From Posidoniimonas corsicana (GTDB lineage Bacteria; Planctomycetota; Planctomycetia; Pirellulales; Lacipirellulaceae): a DNA stretch of 64,000 nucleotides. The stretch is taken from contig NZ_SIHJ01000004.1 of assembly GCF_007859765.1 (NCBI RefSeq), positions 1 to 64,000 of the forward strand, given 5' to 3'. A model generated the notes under the pieces. The model was given only the letters and a program-made list of their open reading frames with translations, did no database searches and had not been told where the DNA came from. Below, piece after piece: positions 35,048-44,119 of the stretch. Within the stretch, counting starts at the first letter, position 1. Each line of letters opens with the position of its first letter. Position numbers and translations under genes: made by a program.

Positions 35048-37630
35048 ATGCCGGCCCAATTGAACCGTCTCGCTTCGCTCCGTCAGCACAAACAACTGCG
35101 TGTGGAAGACCTGGAGGACCGCCGGATGCTGGCCATCGTGTGGGCCAACCCCGACCCGGCCGCCAACGGTTTCGACTCCGAGTACGGCGCCCAGGCCGAC
35201 CTGGCCACCGCGATCGTCCAGCGGGCGATCGGCGATTGGGAGCGGGCGATTACCAGCTTCAACTACGACGTCGACAACGACGCCAACCCCAGCAACGACC
35301 TCAACGACACCTTCACCCTGACGCTCGGCGCCGGCGACATCGCCGGGCGCGGGGTTACGAGCAGCGTCACCTACGGCGCCGACCTGCGGCCCTACGCCGC
35401 GACGGTCACCCTCGACGACAACGCGGACGGCGACGGCTGGTACTTCGACGCCACCCCGCTGGACGACGCCGAGTTCGCCGCCGCGACGGGGCCGTACGAG
35501 GCGAGCTTCACCGACGCCAGCACGGCCGGCCAGACGGCGGTGTACGACTTCTACCGCACGGCGCTCCACGAGATCGGCCACGCGGTCGGCATCGGCCTGA
35601 TCGACGTGACCGCACTCGACTCCGGACAGTACCCCTACCTGGACGCGAACGGCGGTCCGCTCACCAACCCCAACGCGACCAACACCTCCGACCCGGTGCT
35701 GGGGACGCTCACCCCCCGCGGCGTCGACCAGGAGGACTCGTTCCGGTTGGTCTCCGACCCGGACGGCACGCCCGGCACCGGCGACGAGGTGTTCGCCGTG
35801 AACGAGCTGTGGGAGTACGCGCTGGCGGGCGGCGGGACGATCACCTTCACCGAGGCGGGCGGGGGCCACTTCTACGATGGCGCCCCCGACCCCAACCACT
35901 CGGGCATCGAGGTCCACGACGCCGAGCTGATGGCCGCCGGCTTCGCCGCGCCCGGCGCCACGGCCGCGGTGGTCAGGCAGTACATCTCGGACACGGCGAC
36001 CAGCTTCTTGGCCGACGCCTTTGGCTACACGACCGCCTCGCCGGCGGGGAGCCAGGACATCGCCGCGCAGGACTTCACCGCCGGGCTGGGGCAGATCAGC
36101 TTCGAGACGCACGGCGGCACGCTGCTCGTTCAGGGGCTGCACTGGGACCCGACCGCCGCGACCGCGGTTCACGTCGACGACACGATCTCCATCACCCAGG
36201 TTGGCGGCGAGGTGCGGGCCGCGATCTCCTACACGCTGGACAACGGAGACTCGTACAGCTTCACTCGTGACATCGACGCTGCGCGGGTGCAGCAGATTAT
36301 CGTCGCCGGCAGTGGCGGGACCGACAGCGTCACCGTGGCCGGCGGCCTGGCCTCGATCACCCATCAGGTCGACTACGTGGTGAGCAGCAACGAGGATCTG
36401 GACGATCCGGGCACGCTGGGCGATGGGGTCGTCGACCTCGACGCCACCGCGCCCGGCGCGCAGCTCGGCCTCCGCGCGGCGGTGCGAGACGCCAACGCCG
36501 CCGGCGCGGCGAGCGCCATCTACGTTGCGCCCAACCCCGGCCGCCACGTGCTGAGCCGCGTCGGGACCGAGGCCAACAACGCCGCCTACAACGACCTCGA
36601 CATCGACGAGGACATCGCGATCTACGGCGCGGGCGCCGGCGCCAGTGTTGTGGACGCGGCGGGGATCTCCGACCGCGTGTTCACGGTGCGGGGCGGCGCC
36701 GACCTGCTGCTGAGCCGGCTGACCGTCACCGGCGGCGCCGCCTCCGGCGGTGGCGGCGGCCTGCTGGTCGAGACCGGCGGCGCCGCCACGCTGGACCAGG
36801 TCGCCGTGGTGGGCAACTCGGCCGGCGGCAGCGGCGGCGGGCTGCTGGCGCTCTCGTACCCCGGCACGTCCGGCCTGACCGACGTCACGATCGACCGCAG
36901 CGTGTTCTACGGGAACTCCACCACCCAGCACGGCGGCGGCGTGTACGCGTCGCAGAGCGGCACGACGCTGACGGTCGGCGATTCGGTTTTCGTTGGCAAC
37001 ACCGCGTCGCTCGGGTCCGCCAACGTGGGGCAGTTCAACGGCGCCGTGGGGGTGAACAACGGGGACAACCTAGTGGGCGCGTACAGCGGCTCGCTCTTCT
37101 CCAGCGGCGCGGGCGACGTGGTCAACGGCGCCCCGGACGAAGTGGTCACCAGCATCGTGGACACGGCCCAGAGCGGCGGCAGCGCCGACGCGCTCTCGCT
37201 CCGCGAGGCGATCGACCTGGCCAACACCGCCTCGGGCGCGGACGAGGTCTGGCTCCCCGCCTGGGACCTGCGGCTCTCGATTCAGCGGACCGACCAGCCG
37301 ACCGACCTGGACGCGCTGTACGGCGATCTCGACGTGCTCGGCGACCTCACCCTCCGCCGCGCGGGCAGCGTGGCGGGCGCCGTCGGCTGGGCCGACAGCA
37401 CGGTTACCGACAAGGTGTTTGAGCTGGTCGGCGACTACAACAACGACCTGCACGTGACCGCTTCGGACTACTCGGTGTGGTACAGCCAGAACGGCTCGTC
37501 CGGCGTCGACCCCGACGCGTGGGAGAACCTGCCCGGGGACGGCGATGACGACGACGACGTCGACTCCGCCGACTACTACGTGTGGCGTGGCAACCTGGGC
37601 GCCGACCTCACGCTGATCGGCGTCTCGTAG
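35048..37630 (+). CDS. LEPR-XLL-type surface protein with degenerate metzincin motif
   Basis: Start ATG 35048 has AAGGGG upstream; longer in-frame starts give shadow sequence. 860 residues. RVEDLEDRRMLA (18-29) is the LEPR-XLL-like N-terminal signal of planctomycete giant surface proteins. A matrixin-like domain has HEIGHAVGIGL near 176-186, where the third zinc ligand expected at the last position is Leu. Then a parallel beta-helix part with Gly/Ala repeats, and dockerin-like ends GDYNNDLHVTASDYSVW and DDVDSADYYVWRGNL. Secreted; adhesion or protein processing are both possible. Confidence 0.8.
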   Translation: MPAQLNRLASLRQHKQLRVEDLEDRRMLAIVWANPDPAANGFDSEYGAQADLATAIVQRAIGDWERAITSFNYDVDNDANPSNDLNDTFTLTLGAGDIAGRGVTSSVTYGADLRPYAATVTLDDNADGDGWYFDATPLDDAEFAAATGPYEASFTDASTAGQTAVYDFYRTALHEIGHAVGIGLIDVTALDSGQYPYLDANGGPLTNPNATNTSDPVLGTLTPRGVDQEDSFRLVSDPDGTPGTGDEVFAVNELWEYALAGGGTITFTEAGGGHFYDGAPDPNHSGIEVHDAELMAAGFAAPGATAAVVRQYISDTATSFLADAFGYTTASPAGSQDIAAQDFTAGLGQISFETHGGTLLVQGLHWDPTAATAVHVDDTISITQVGGEVRAAISYTLDNGDSYSFTRDIDAARVQQIIVAGSGGTDSVTVAGGLASITHQVDYVVSSNEDLDDPGTLGDGVVDLDATAPGAQLGLRAAVRDANAAGAASAIYVAPNPGRHVLSRVGTEANNAAYNDLDIDEDIAIYGAGAGASVVDAAGISDRVFTVRGGADLLLSRLTVTGGAASGGGGGLLVETGGAATLDQVAVVGNSAGGSGGGLLALSYPGTSGLTDVTIDRSVFYGNSTTQHGGGVYASQSGTTLTVGDSVFVGNTASLGSANVGQFNGAVGVNNGDNLVGAYSGSLFSSGAGDVVNGAPDEVVTSIVDTAQSGGSADALSLREAIDLANTASGADEVWLPAWDLRLSIQRTDQPTDLDALYGDLDVLGDLTLRRAGSVAGAVGWADSTVTDKVFELVGDYNNDLHVTASDYSVWYSQNGSSGVDPDAWENLPGDGDDDDDVDSADYYVWRGNLGADLTLIGVS

Positions 37631-37637
37631 CGCGGCG

Positions 37638-39896
37638 CTAGACCAGCCCCCACCGCTTGCGCAGCCACCACTCGACGCTCAGCAGCGTGACCAGCAGCAG
37701 GAAGAACGGCCAGGTGTCCCAGTAGGTGACCCGCGCCACCACCTCCTCCTGCACCTCCGGGTCCTGGGCGGCCAGGTCGGCCAGCAGGTCGGGCAGCTCC
37801 TCGGGCGCCATCGCCCGGCCGCCCGCCTGCTCGGTGATCTGGGCGAGCTGCGCGAGCGTGGCGGGCTCGGCGCCGGGCTGGTCGAGCTCGACGTCGGTGT
37901 CGGGCACGGTGAACCGCGCCTGCGCCGTGCCGAGCATCTGGCCGGACTGGCTGCCAGTGACGGTCACCAGGTAGTCGCCCGCCAGGTCGGTCCGGCGGAG
38001 CACGCCCGTGCCGCCGTTCTCGCCGGCGGGGATCGGCAGGTCCTGCTTGCCGCCGTCGGGGCGGGTCACCTCGACCCGAAAGCCGATCGGCCCGGCCGCG
38101 CCTTCGGGCGGGTTGGCGCCGACGGTGACCTCCAGCGGCGCGCCGCGGGCGACCCGCCGCGCCGCCAGGTCGAGCCACACGGGGTTGGACTTCGAGTCGT
38201 CCTTCTGCGCGAGCCACAGGATCGCCTGCCGCCAGAAACGCCGGTGGGCCTCGCCCTGGCCGCCCATTACCCACCGCCAGGTGCTGTCGCCGGCGAACGC
38301 GAGCGACCGGCCGGCGCCGGGTTGGCCGGCGACCAGCAGCGGCGCGTTGTCGTGCGCCGGGTCCACCGCCAGCACCTGCGAGTTGGGCTTAAGCGTCCGC
38401 TGGTCGATGCGGTTGGCGCCGGTCAGCGGCGGCAACGCGTCCCACGCGGCGGCCGCGTCAGGCGCGATCTGCATGATCGGGTGCCGGGGGCCGAACGGCT
38501 GGGCCGGCTGCACGCGCACCGGCTCGGGCAGGTGCATGTCCGCGCGGAGCGGCTCGCCGAACTGCTGCCGCTCGAGCCGGCCCGGCCGGATCGGCAGCAC
38601 GGCGGTCAGCGGGCTGTTGTCGTGCCCACCGGGGCCGAAGCTGTGGTAGCCGCCGGTCATCATCAGCCCGGCGCCGTCGCGCACGCGGTCGGCGATTTCT
38701 TTCCAGGTGGGGAAGTCCAACGCGTCGGCGTCGACGTCGTCGAGCAGGAACACGTCGAATTTGCTCTCGGCCAACAGCGGCTGGAGGTTCACCCGCTGCG
38801 GCTCGTAGTCCACCTTGCGGCGGGTCACGATGATGTCGGGCGAGGCCGCCAGCGAGCCGCGGACGAAACGTTGCTCGATGCCCGGCTCGCCGCCGATGCG
38901 TTTGGCGCCGGTCAGGTACAGCACCTTCACGCCGCCCTCGCGGACCGTGACGAACGTGCTCTGTGAGTTGTTGCTGGTGAGCGACTCGCCCTCCTGCGGC
39001 TCGATCCGCAGCTGCACCTTCTGCTCGCCCAGCCGCGTCGGGGTGTGCTGCAGGCTGATCGGGTACTCGGCGGCGGCGGGGCCGGCGGTGATCTGCGTGG
39101 CGTCGACGGGCGCCAGCCCGCCGTCCTCGCCCTCCCACAGCAGCTGCACGGTGAGCGTCTGGTTGGGGTAGCCGTCGACCCGCAGGCGGCCGGTGACGCG
39201 GGTCGGCGTGTTGGCGAACACCGAGTCGCTCGCCAGGAGGTCGTCGATCGCGACGTCCGCCCGGGCGCCGCCGGCCGGCGAGCCGAACGAGAACGGGAAG
39301 ATCGGCGCGCCCTCCAGCGCGTAGCGCCGGGCCGCCACCTGCGGCGCCAGGTCCGACGGCGGCACGGCCCGCTGCGCGCCGTCGCTCAGCAGCACCACGC
39401 CCAGCAGGCGTTCGGAGGCCTCGTTCTCCAGCAGCTCGGCGAGCGACTGCCCCAGGGCGGTGGCGTCGCCGTCGGGCGCCGACGCCGCCAGCGACGCGCG
39501 GCCCGCTGCCGGGCGGAGCGTCTGGTCGAACTGGTAGTACTGGAGGTCGTGGTCGCGGCTGAGCTGCCTGAGGGACTCCTCGGACTGCTCCAGCAGCGTC
39601 ATCGCCGACTCCCACCGCGAGCGGCCCCCCAGCGAGTCCTCGACGGTCATGCTGCGGGACGAGTCGACCAGCACCAGCAGCGCCGAGCGGAGGGTCTCGC
39701 TCCGGGTCCGCACCACCTCGGGGCGGAGCAGGGCGAAGATCATCATCAGGCACGCGCCGATGCGCAGCGCCGTGAGCCCGGCCCGCTGCCGCGCGCTCAG
39801 CGCGCCCCGCGCCCGCACCGCGCACAGCCCCAGCAGCAGCACAGCGAGGATCGCTATGAGCCAGGGGCCGCCGACAGGGTGGAACGTCCAGGACAC
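37638..39896 (-). CDS. VWA / glutamine-amidotransferase-like membrane protein
   Basis: 752 residues. Two N-terminal helices (about 12-30 and 42-58), a VWA-like domain with intact DSSRS (78-82), then Ig-like segments and a class-I amidotransferase-like Rossmann part (KVLYLTG, FDVFLLDDVDADALDFP, MMTGGYHSFGPGGHDNSPL). A C-terminal helix precedes RKRWGLV. It is the last gene of the MoxR-DUF58-BatA cluster, where such proteins are conserved in planctomycetes. Role unknown; envelope stress or protein assembly is proposed for related Bat systems. Confidence 0.82.
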   Translation of the reverse strand: MSWTFHPVGGPWLIAILAVLLLGLCAVRARGALSARQRAGLTALRIGACLMMIFALLRPEVVRTRSETLRSALLVLVDSSRSMTVEDSLGGRSRWESAMTLLEQSEESLRQLSRDHDLQYYQFDQTLRPAAGRASLAASAPDGDATALGQSLAELLENEASERLLGVVLLSDGAQRAVPPSDLAPQVAARRYALEGAPIFPFSFGSPAGGARADVAIDDLLASDSVFANTPTRVTGRLRVDGYPNQTLTVQLLWEGEDGGLAPVDATQITAGPAAAEYPISLQHTPTRLGEQKVQLRIEPQEGESLTSNNSQSTFVTVREGGVKVLYLTGAKRIGGEPGIEQRFVRGSLAASPDIIVTRRKVDYEPQRVNLQPLLAESKFDVFLLDDVDADALDFPTWKEIADRVRDGAGLMMTGGYHSFGPGGHDNSPLTAVLPIRPGRLERQQFGEPLRADMHLPEPVRVQPAQPFGPRHPIMQIAPDAAAAWDALPPLTGANRIDQRTLKPNSQVLAVDPAHDNAPLLVAGQPGAGRSLAFAGDSTWRWVMGGQGEAHRRFWRQAILWLAQKDDSKSNPVWLDLAARRVARGAPLEVTVGANPPEGAAGPIGFRVEVTRPDGGKQDLPIPAGENGGTGVLRRTDLAGDYLVTVTGSQSGQMLGTAQARFTVPDTDVELDQPGAEPATLAQLAQITEQAGGRAMAPEELPDLLADLAAQDPEVQEEVVARVTYWDTWPFFLLLVTLLSVEWWLRKRWGLV

Positions 39897-39906
39897 GCGG
39901 TTGTTG

Positions 39907-42027
39907 CTAGTTCGGGGGGGCGGGCTCTTCGTAGAAGCGGTTGGCGAACCACTGCTCGGCGGCCAATGCCAACGCCACGACCGTGATCAGCCAGGGGTAC
40001 AGCTCGCGGCCGACGCGGCCCACGTCGACCTGCTCGGCCAGGTCGGCCTCGCCGGTGGCCAGGTGGAACCGGCCGGCGGGCAACGCGGCGGTGAGCTGGG
40101 CGTCGGTCACCCGCTCCAGCAGGCCGAGCTCCGGCGGCGCCGACACCGAGAACCCGGCGTCGATCCCGTCCGCGGCGCCGCCCGCCTGTAGCCGGTAGTT
40201 GCCCGGCTCCTCGGTCATGCCGATCGCGGCCTCGCGCTGCCCGGCCGGCAGCGTCTGGCGGATCGCGTCGCCGCTGGGCAGCCGCAGCACGTAGCCGGTC
40301 GCGCCGGCGGCCTCACCAAGCGGCACAATGGCGGTCTCGCCCGGCCGGTACACCCGGCGGGTGTCGGCCGCGCCGCACAGGTACGCGGTCAGGCTGTCGG
40401 TCAACGCGAGGAACGGCCACGGGTCCACGCCGGTCGGCAGCAGGTTCCACGGCTCGCCCGACGCCGGGTCGGAGAAGGGCGTGGTGACCGTGATCGCCAC
40501 GCCGCGGTCCACCCGCCGCTCGACGATCGCCGGGTCGCCGTTGGCGTACGGCGCGACCACCACCGCCGACGCGTCCAGCTCGCCCAGGCTCCAGTACTCG
40601 AACACCGGGAACTGCGGCCACGGGATCGACTCGGCGAAGTCCGCCAGCGGCGCGATGGCCGGGTGGCTGTACGAGCGGGGGCGCAGGTAGGTCTCGTCGC
40701 GTGAGATCCAGCGGAACTCGCCCGGCAGCAGCTGCTGCGCGTCGGCCGAGTTGAGCCGCGGCAGCTGCGAGTTGCGGCCCAGACAGAACGCGACCGAGCC
40801 GCCGCCGCTCACGTAGTTGCCCAGCGTCCGCCAGCCGGTCGAACCGATCGACGGCGGGTCGAGCAGGAACGCGGCGCGGTAGTCGTGCAGCCGGGGCTGC
40901 CACTTGGCGGTAAACGGCTCGACGTCCACCTCGTACGCCTGGGCGGGGCCGGCGGCGGTCAGCGCCTGGCGCACGAACACCGCGTCCGCGGCGTCGTCGG
41001 CCAGCAGCAGCACGCGCCGCGGCGCCTCGACGCTGACGGTGAAGTACTGCGCGTCGTCGGCCGGCAGAGGGTCGCTGCCCACCACCCGCACGTACCCTTG
41101 GTGCACGCCCTCGGGCAGGGCGGCGATCGAGAACTCCACCCGCTGCAGCGGCGCCTCGACGGTTACGAGCTGCTCGCCGCGTTTCTCCGGGCCGTTGGGC
41201 CCGTCGATCCACAGCTCGATCGTGACCGGCTTGTCGGGGCGTTTGCCGACCGAGGCCAGCGTCGCCCCCAGGCCGAGCGACTGCCCCACCGCGAGCGTCG
41301 ACCCCGAGAGCTCTAGCGAGCGGATCCCCAGGTCGACCGGGTCCTCCACGCCAACGTCCGCCAGGTACAGCGTCGCGTCTGGGTGCTCCTCAAGCGTCCG
41401 GGCGATGCCCTCCAGCGTGCCGGTGTCGAGCGCTCCCGCCGTGCGGTCGGTGAACAGGAACACCTCCTGCCGCTCGGCGCCCGCCTGCTGGAGAGCGGCC
41501 AGCGCCGACCGCACCGACGCGTCCAGGCCCACGTCGCGCGACGCGGGCCGCACCCGCCCCGCCCGCAGCCGCGCGGCGTCGCGGTCGAGGATCCGCCCGG
41601 GGCTGCTCGAGCCGGTGTCGGCCACCACCACCTGGCTGTCCGCCGGCAGCCGCCCCAGCAGCCAGTCGGCGATCTGCTTGGCCGCGGCCAGCCGGGTCTG
41701 GTTCTCGCTCCGGTAGCCCATGCGGGCGGAGTTGTCGATGACAATCGCCACGCCCGCCGACCCGCCGGCGCCGCCCCGCAGCCCCGAGCCCTGCAGCACT
41801 GGCCGCGCCAACGCCAACGCCAAGAGCGCGATCGCCGCGCACCGCAGCAGCAGCAGGATCAGGTGCCGCAGCTTCAGCTTGGTCTGGTTCACCGACCGCC
41901 GCTTCATCACAAACCGCAGCGCCGGGAACTGCAGCTGCTGCGGCTTGCGGCGCATGACCAGGTGCAGCACGATCGGGATCGCGATCAGTGCAGCGCCGGC
42001 GGTGAGTAGAGGGGTGAGGAAGGTCAT
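39907..42027 (-). CDS. BatA-domain VWA membrane protein
   Basis: 706 residues. The BatA N-terminal domain (about 1-80: MTFLTPLLTAGAALIAIPIV, VNQTKLKLRHLILLLLR) is followed by a VWA-like domain whose MIDAS reads DNSAR from Asp98; the last Ser is Arg, so metal binding may be weak. Later Ig-like and amidotransferase-like segments and a C-terminal helix near 685. Stop and start are 10 bp from the downstream VWA gene, indicating an operon. In Bacteroides-type Bat loci such proteins form inner-membrane complexes. Confidence 0.85.
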   Translation of the reverse strand: MTFLTPLLTAGAALIAIPIVLHLVMRRKPQQLQFPALRFVMKRRSVNQTKLKLRHLILLLLRCAAIALLALALARPVLQGSGLRGGAGGSAGVAIVIDNSARMGYRSENQTRLAAAKQIADWLLGRLPADSQVVVADTGSSSPGRILDRDAARLRAGRVRPASRDVGLDASVRSALAALQQAGAERQEVFLFTDRTAGALDTGTLEGIARTLEEHPDATLYLADVGVEDPVDLGIRSLELSGSTLAVGQSLGLGATLASVGKRPDKPVTIELWIDGPNGPEKRGEQLVTVEAPLQRVEFSIAALPEGVHQGYVRVVGSDPLPADDAQYFTVSVEAPRRVLLLADDAADAVFVRQALTAAGPAQAYEVDVEPFTAKWQPRLHDYRAAFLLDPPSIGSTGWRTLGNYVSGGGSVAFCLGRNSQLPRLNSADAQQLLPGEFRWISRDETYLRPRSYSHPAIAPLADFAESIPWPQFPVFEYWSLGELDASAVVVAPYANGDPAIVERRVDRGVAITVTTPFSDPASGEPWNLLPTGVDPWPFLALTDSLTAYLCGAADTRRVYRPGETAIVPLGEAAGATGYVLRLPSGDAIRQTLPAGQREAAIGMTEEPGNYRLQAGGAADGIDAGFSVSAPPELGLLERVTDAQLTAALPAGRFHLATGEADLAEQVDVGRVGRELYPWLITVVALALAAEQWFANRFYEEPAPPN

Positions 42028-42029
42028 GC

Positions 42030-42063
42030 AGTAGCTGTTGGCTATTGGCTAATAGCTATTGGC
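42030..42063. repeat. Left flank repeat of the first four-helix gene
   Basis: Degenerate tandem GCTGTTGGCTATTGGC words. The reverse complement of 42434-42463 uses the same words, so the gene at 42056-42418 sits between inverted arms. The arm supplies the gene's stop codon. Confidence 0.6.
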
Positions 42064-42418
42064 CTTTGTTGCGTAGCGTTCGCAGCAGCGAGTTGAGCAT
42101 CTTCTTCGCTCTTTGCAGTTCTGATTGCAGTTGGTCATAAATGTTGCCAGGCAGGAACTCGAGGTCGCGTGCGATCAGCAGCTGGCAATCAACTTCGGCG
42201 GCTGATCCAAGCGCGACCTGAACGAATCTTGCGAAGTCTGGGTCACTCCCTCGACCGCAACCTTCTGCGAGGTTCGATTCGATTGAAACCGCCGCCCGTC
42301 GCAGTTGCGATGTCAGGCCGTACCGCTCGTCAACAGGGAACGTCTTAGTCTGACGGTAGATCTCTAGTGTGAGCTCATGGCTAAGCTGCCACACCTGTAG
42401 ATTCCGAAAGTCTTGCAT
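42056..42418 (-). CDS. Four-helix-bundle protein (IVP/TIGR02436 type), first copy
   Basis: Start ATG 42418 (MQDFRNLQVWQLSHELTLEI), 120 residues. YGLTSQLRRAAVSIESNLAE and GRGSDPDFARFV are characteristic of the TIGR02436/S23 family, four-helix bundles once named from 23S rRNA intervening sequences. Function unknown, possibly nucleic-acid binding. Inserted between batA and DUF58 genes of the cluster. Degenerate inverted repeats lie on both sides (42030-42063 and 42434-42463); the stop codon falls within the left one. Confidence 0.85.
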   Translation of the reverse strand: MQDFRNLQVWQLSHELTLEIYRQTKTFPVDERYGLTSQLRRAAVSIESNLAEGCGRGSDPDFARFVQVALGSAAEVDCQLLIARDLEFLPGNIYDQLQSELQRAKKMLNSLLRTLRNKGQ

Positions 42419-42433
42419 AGCATCCCCTTCGGA

Positions 42434-42463
42434 AGCCAAGAGCCAACAGCTAACAGCCAATAG
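42434..42463. repeat. Right flank repeat of the first four-helix gene
   Basis: GCCAAGAGCCAACAGCTAAC and further AGCCAATAGC, inverted relative to 42030-42063. The same vocabulary occurs without cargo at 29401-29476. Confidence 0.6.
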
Positions 42464-42467
42464 CCCG

Positions 42468-43361
42468 CTAAGCTCTTTGCCTCCTTGTCGCCAGGTACTC
42501 CGTCAGCGCCTTATCAAACGCCATGCTCGTGTCCAGCGGCACGTAGTCGATGCCGCTCTTGAAGCACTCCTCGCGGTACGACTCGCGGAATGCGTTGATC
42601 TCTTCCAGGTAGTCGCGGCGGTAGCCGTCGGCGTCGATCTCGAGCCGCTGGCCGGTTTCGGGTTCTTCGAGGTCGACCAGCCCATGGAAGGGAAACTTAA
42701 CTTCGGCCTCGTCGAGCACGTGGAACAGGATCACGTCGTGTCCGCCGTGCCGCAATCGGCGGAGCGCGGCGATCACCGGCTCGGGGTCGGTCAGCAGGTC
42801 GCTGAACACCATCACCAGGCTCGCGTGGCGGAGCATCGCCGCGAGCTGGATCAGGCTGTTGCCGATGTCGGTCTGGCCCTCGGGCTTGAGGTTTGAGAGC
42901 AGCGAGAGGATCGTGCCGATCTGCTGCCGCTTGCTCTTGGGCGGCAGGCTGCGGGTGATCTTCTGCCCAAAGGTCACCAGGCCGACCGGGTCGTTCTGCA
43001 GCACCATCAGGTAGGTGAGCGCGGCGGCCAGGCAGATCGCGTAGTCGAACTTGGTCAGCTCCTGCCGGTACGTGTAGGCCATGCTGGCCGACAGGTCCAT
43101 CGCCAGGTAGCCGGTGATGTTGGTCTCGGCCTCGAACTTCTTGACGTAGTAGCGGTCGGTCTTGGCGTAGGCCAGCCAGTCGATGTCCTTCGGGTCATCG
43201 CCGGGCGTGTACTTGCGGTGCTCGCTGAATTCGACCGAAAACCCGTGGAACGGGCTGGCGTGCATCCCCTGCAGGTACCCCTTAACAATGAACTGCGCAC
43301 GCAGGTCCAGCCGCTTGATCTGCTGGATAACTTCGGGCTTGAGGTACTTTTCGGAGGACAA
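42468..43361 (-). CDS. DUF58 protein (MoxR-associated)
   Basis: 297 residues. EFSEHRKYTPGDDPKDIDWL (45-64) is the DUF58 hallmark; the VWA-like part that follows has an intact DLSAS MIDAS (89-93). Cytoplasmic, soluble. DUF58 proteins are almost always encoded beside MoxR ATPases, which are thought to remodel or load them. moxR lies upstream, but two small genes (Zn ribbon and EF-Tu domain-2-like) are inserted between. Confidence 0.9.
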   Translation of the reverse strand: MSSEKYLKPEVIQQIKRLDLRAQFIVKGYLQGMHASPFHGFSVEFSEHRKYTPGDDPKDIDWLAYAKTDRYYVKKFEAETNITGYLAMDLSASMAYTYRQELTKFDYAICLAAALTYLMVLQNDPVGLVTFGQKITRSLPPKSKRQQIGTILSLLSNLKPEGQTDIGNSLIQLAAMLRHASLVMVFSDLLTDPEPVIAALRRLRHGGHDVILFHVLDEAEVKFPFHGLVDLEEPETGQRLEIDADGYRRDYLEEINAFRESYREECFKSGIDYVPLDTSMAFDKALTEYLATRRQRA

Positions 43362-43445
43362 GCGAGTGGTGAGAGGTCAGGGGTGAGAGGTCGGAGGTCA
43401 GGGAGTAGCCGGCGAGCTATGGCTCGCCAGGAGTTGGGTTGGGTT

Positions 43446-43740
43446 AACCACGGAGGGTACTGAGGATTCAGAGGCTAGTATGTAAGCCTTCCACATTGAG
43501 GACACCAATCAAAGTAACCATCTTCATCGAGAAGAATGGAGTAGCCAAACCTGCCGCATCTCGGACACTTTTCTTCGAGAGACTCATCTTCGACTGCTCT
43601 GTAGGCGCACACTGAGCAAGTCCAGAAGGTAATCCCTAGCTCAGCTTCTAATGAGTCGGTGAGCTCGCCTGTCTTGCACTTCGGACAATTAATCAGATCC
43701 ATTTGTCATTCACTCAGTGTCCTCCGTGCCCTCTGTGGTG
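43446..43740. repeat. Inverted simple repeats flanking the zinc-ribbon gene
   Basis: ACCACGGAGGGTACTGAGGA (43448 onward) and, inverted, CACTCAGTGTCCTCCGTGCC with CTCTGTGGTG (43711-43740). Reverse-complemented, the right arm reads CACCACAGAGGGCACGGAGG, so the arms match in most positions. The gene at 43475-43702 fits exactly between. Confidence 0.6.
43475..43702 (-). CDS. Double zinc-ribbon protein, hypothetical
   Basis: 75 residues with four CxxC pairs: CPKC (6-9), CSVC (29-32), CPRC (46-49) and CPQC (67-70), enough for two zinc ribbons. No other domain. The Glu/Asp-rich spacing differs from the basic composition of DNA-binding ribbons. Function unknown. Codon use is clearly lower in G+C than the DUF58 and moxR genes beside it, and simple inverted repeats flank it, which suggests acquisition as a unit. 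Confidence 0.75.
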   Translation of the reverse strand: MDLINCPKCKTGELTDSLEAELGITFWTCSVCAYRAVEDESLEEKCPRCGRFGYSILLDEDGYFDWCPQCGRLTY

Positions 43741-43770
43741 CAATCAACCCGCACGGATTCAGGTCTTGCT

Positions 43771-44119
43771 CACCACAAAGGGCACAAAGGACACGAAGTT
43801 CACTGTGAAGCCAACTAGTCCGGCGTTGTTGACCACACCTGTGTGCCAGGTGGGATCTCGTCTACGGCGATATCCTTCAATAGCACGACAACTTCTCCGT
43901 TTGGGTTCGGGACTCCAGCTTCTATGCCAGCAATCGCTGTATTCCTCTCGACGCCATCTGGGCAGATCAATAGGAGTTGATCGCCAATGTGGAACCGCTC
44001 TTTATGTACGGGAACAATCCCTGGAAAGACTACGAAGCCTCTACCTCCAAGGTCGACGACGCGTTCGACCACCATTAACCTTCGCATCCCATCGTGGCCC
44101 TTTGTGCCCTTCGTGGTTT
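43771..44119. repeat. Inverted simple repeats flanking the EF-Tu domain-2-like gene
   Basis: CACCACAAAGGGCACAAAGG (43771 onward) and, inverted, CGTGGCCCTTTGTGCCCTTC with GTGGTTT (44093-44119). Reverse-complemented, the right arm reads AAACCACGAAGGGCACAAAG. The two arms match nearly throughout, and the gene at 43815-44087 lies between. Confidence 0.65.
43815..44087 (-). CDS. Free-standing EF-Tu domain-2-like protein
   Basis: 90 residues. VERVVDLGGRGFVVFPGI, FHIGDQLLLI and GEVVVLLKDIAVDEIPPGTQ match, in order, EF-Tu domain 2 (SGRGTVVTGRV, VGDEVEIVG, GVLLRGIKREEIERGQ). There is no G domain or domain 3. An alternative start at Met44075 follows a GAAGG. Domain 2 contacts the aminoacyl end of tRNA in EF-Tu; whether this one binds RNA is unknown. 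A domain-3-like protein is separately encoded at 23997. Inserted in the moxR cluster, flanked by inverted repeats. Confidence 0.7.
   Translation of the reverse strand: MRRLMVVERVVDLGGRGFVVFPGIVPVHKERFHIGDQLLLICPDGVERNTAIAGIEAGVPNPNGEVVVLLKDIAVDEIPPGTQVWSTTPD

Noticed and set aside
42268-42290. GGTTCGATTCGATTG resembling a tRNA T-loop
   Set aside because: It lies inside the four-helix-bundle coding region, and no acceptor stem or anticodon arm fits.
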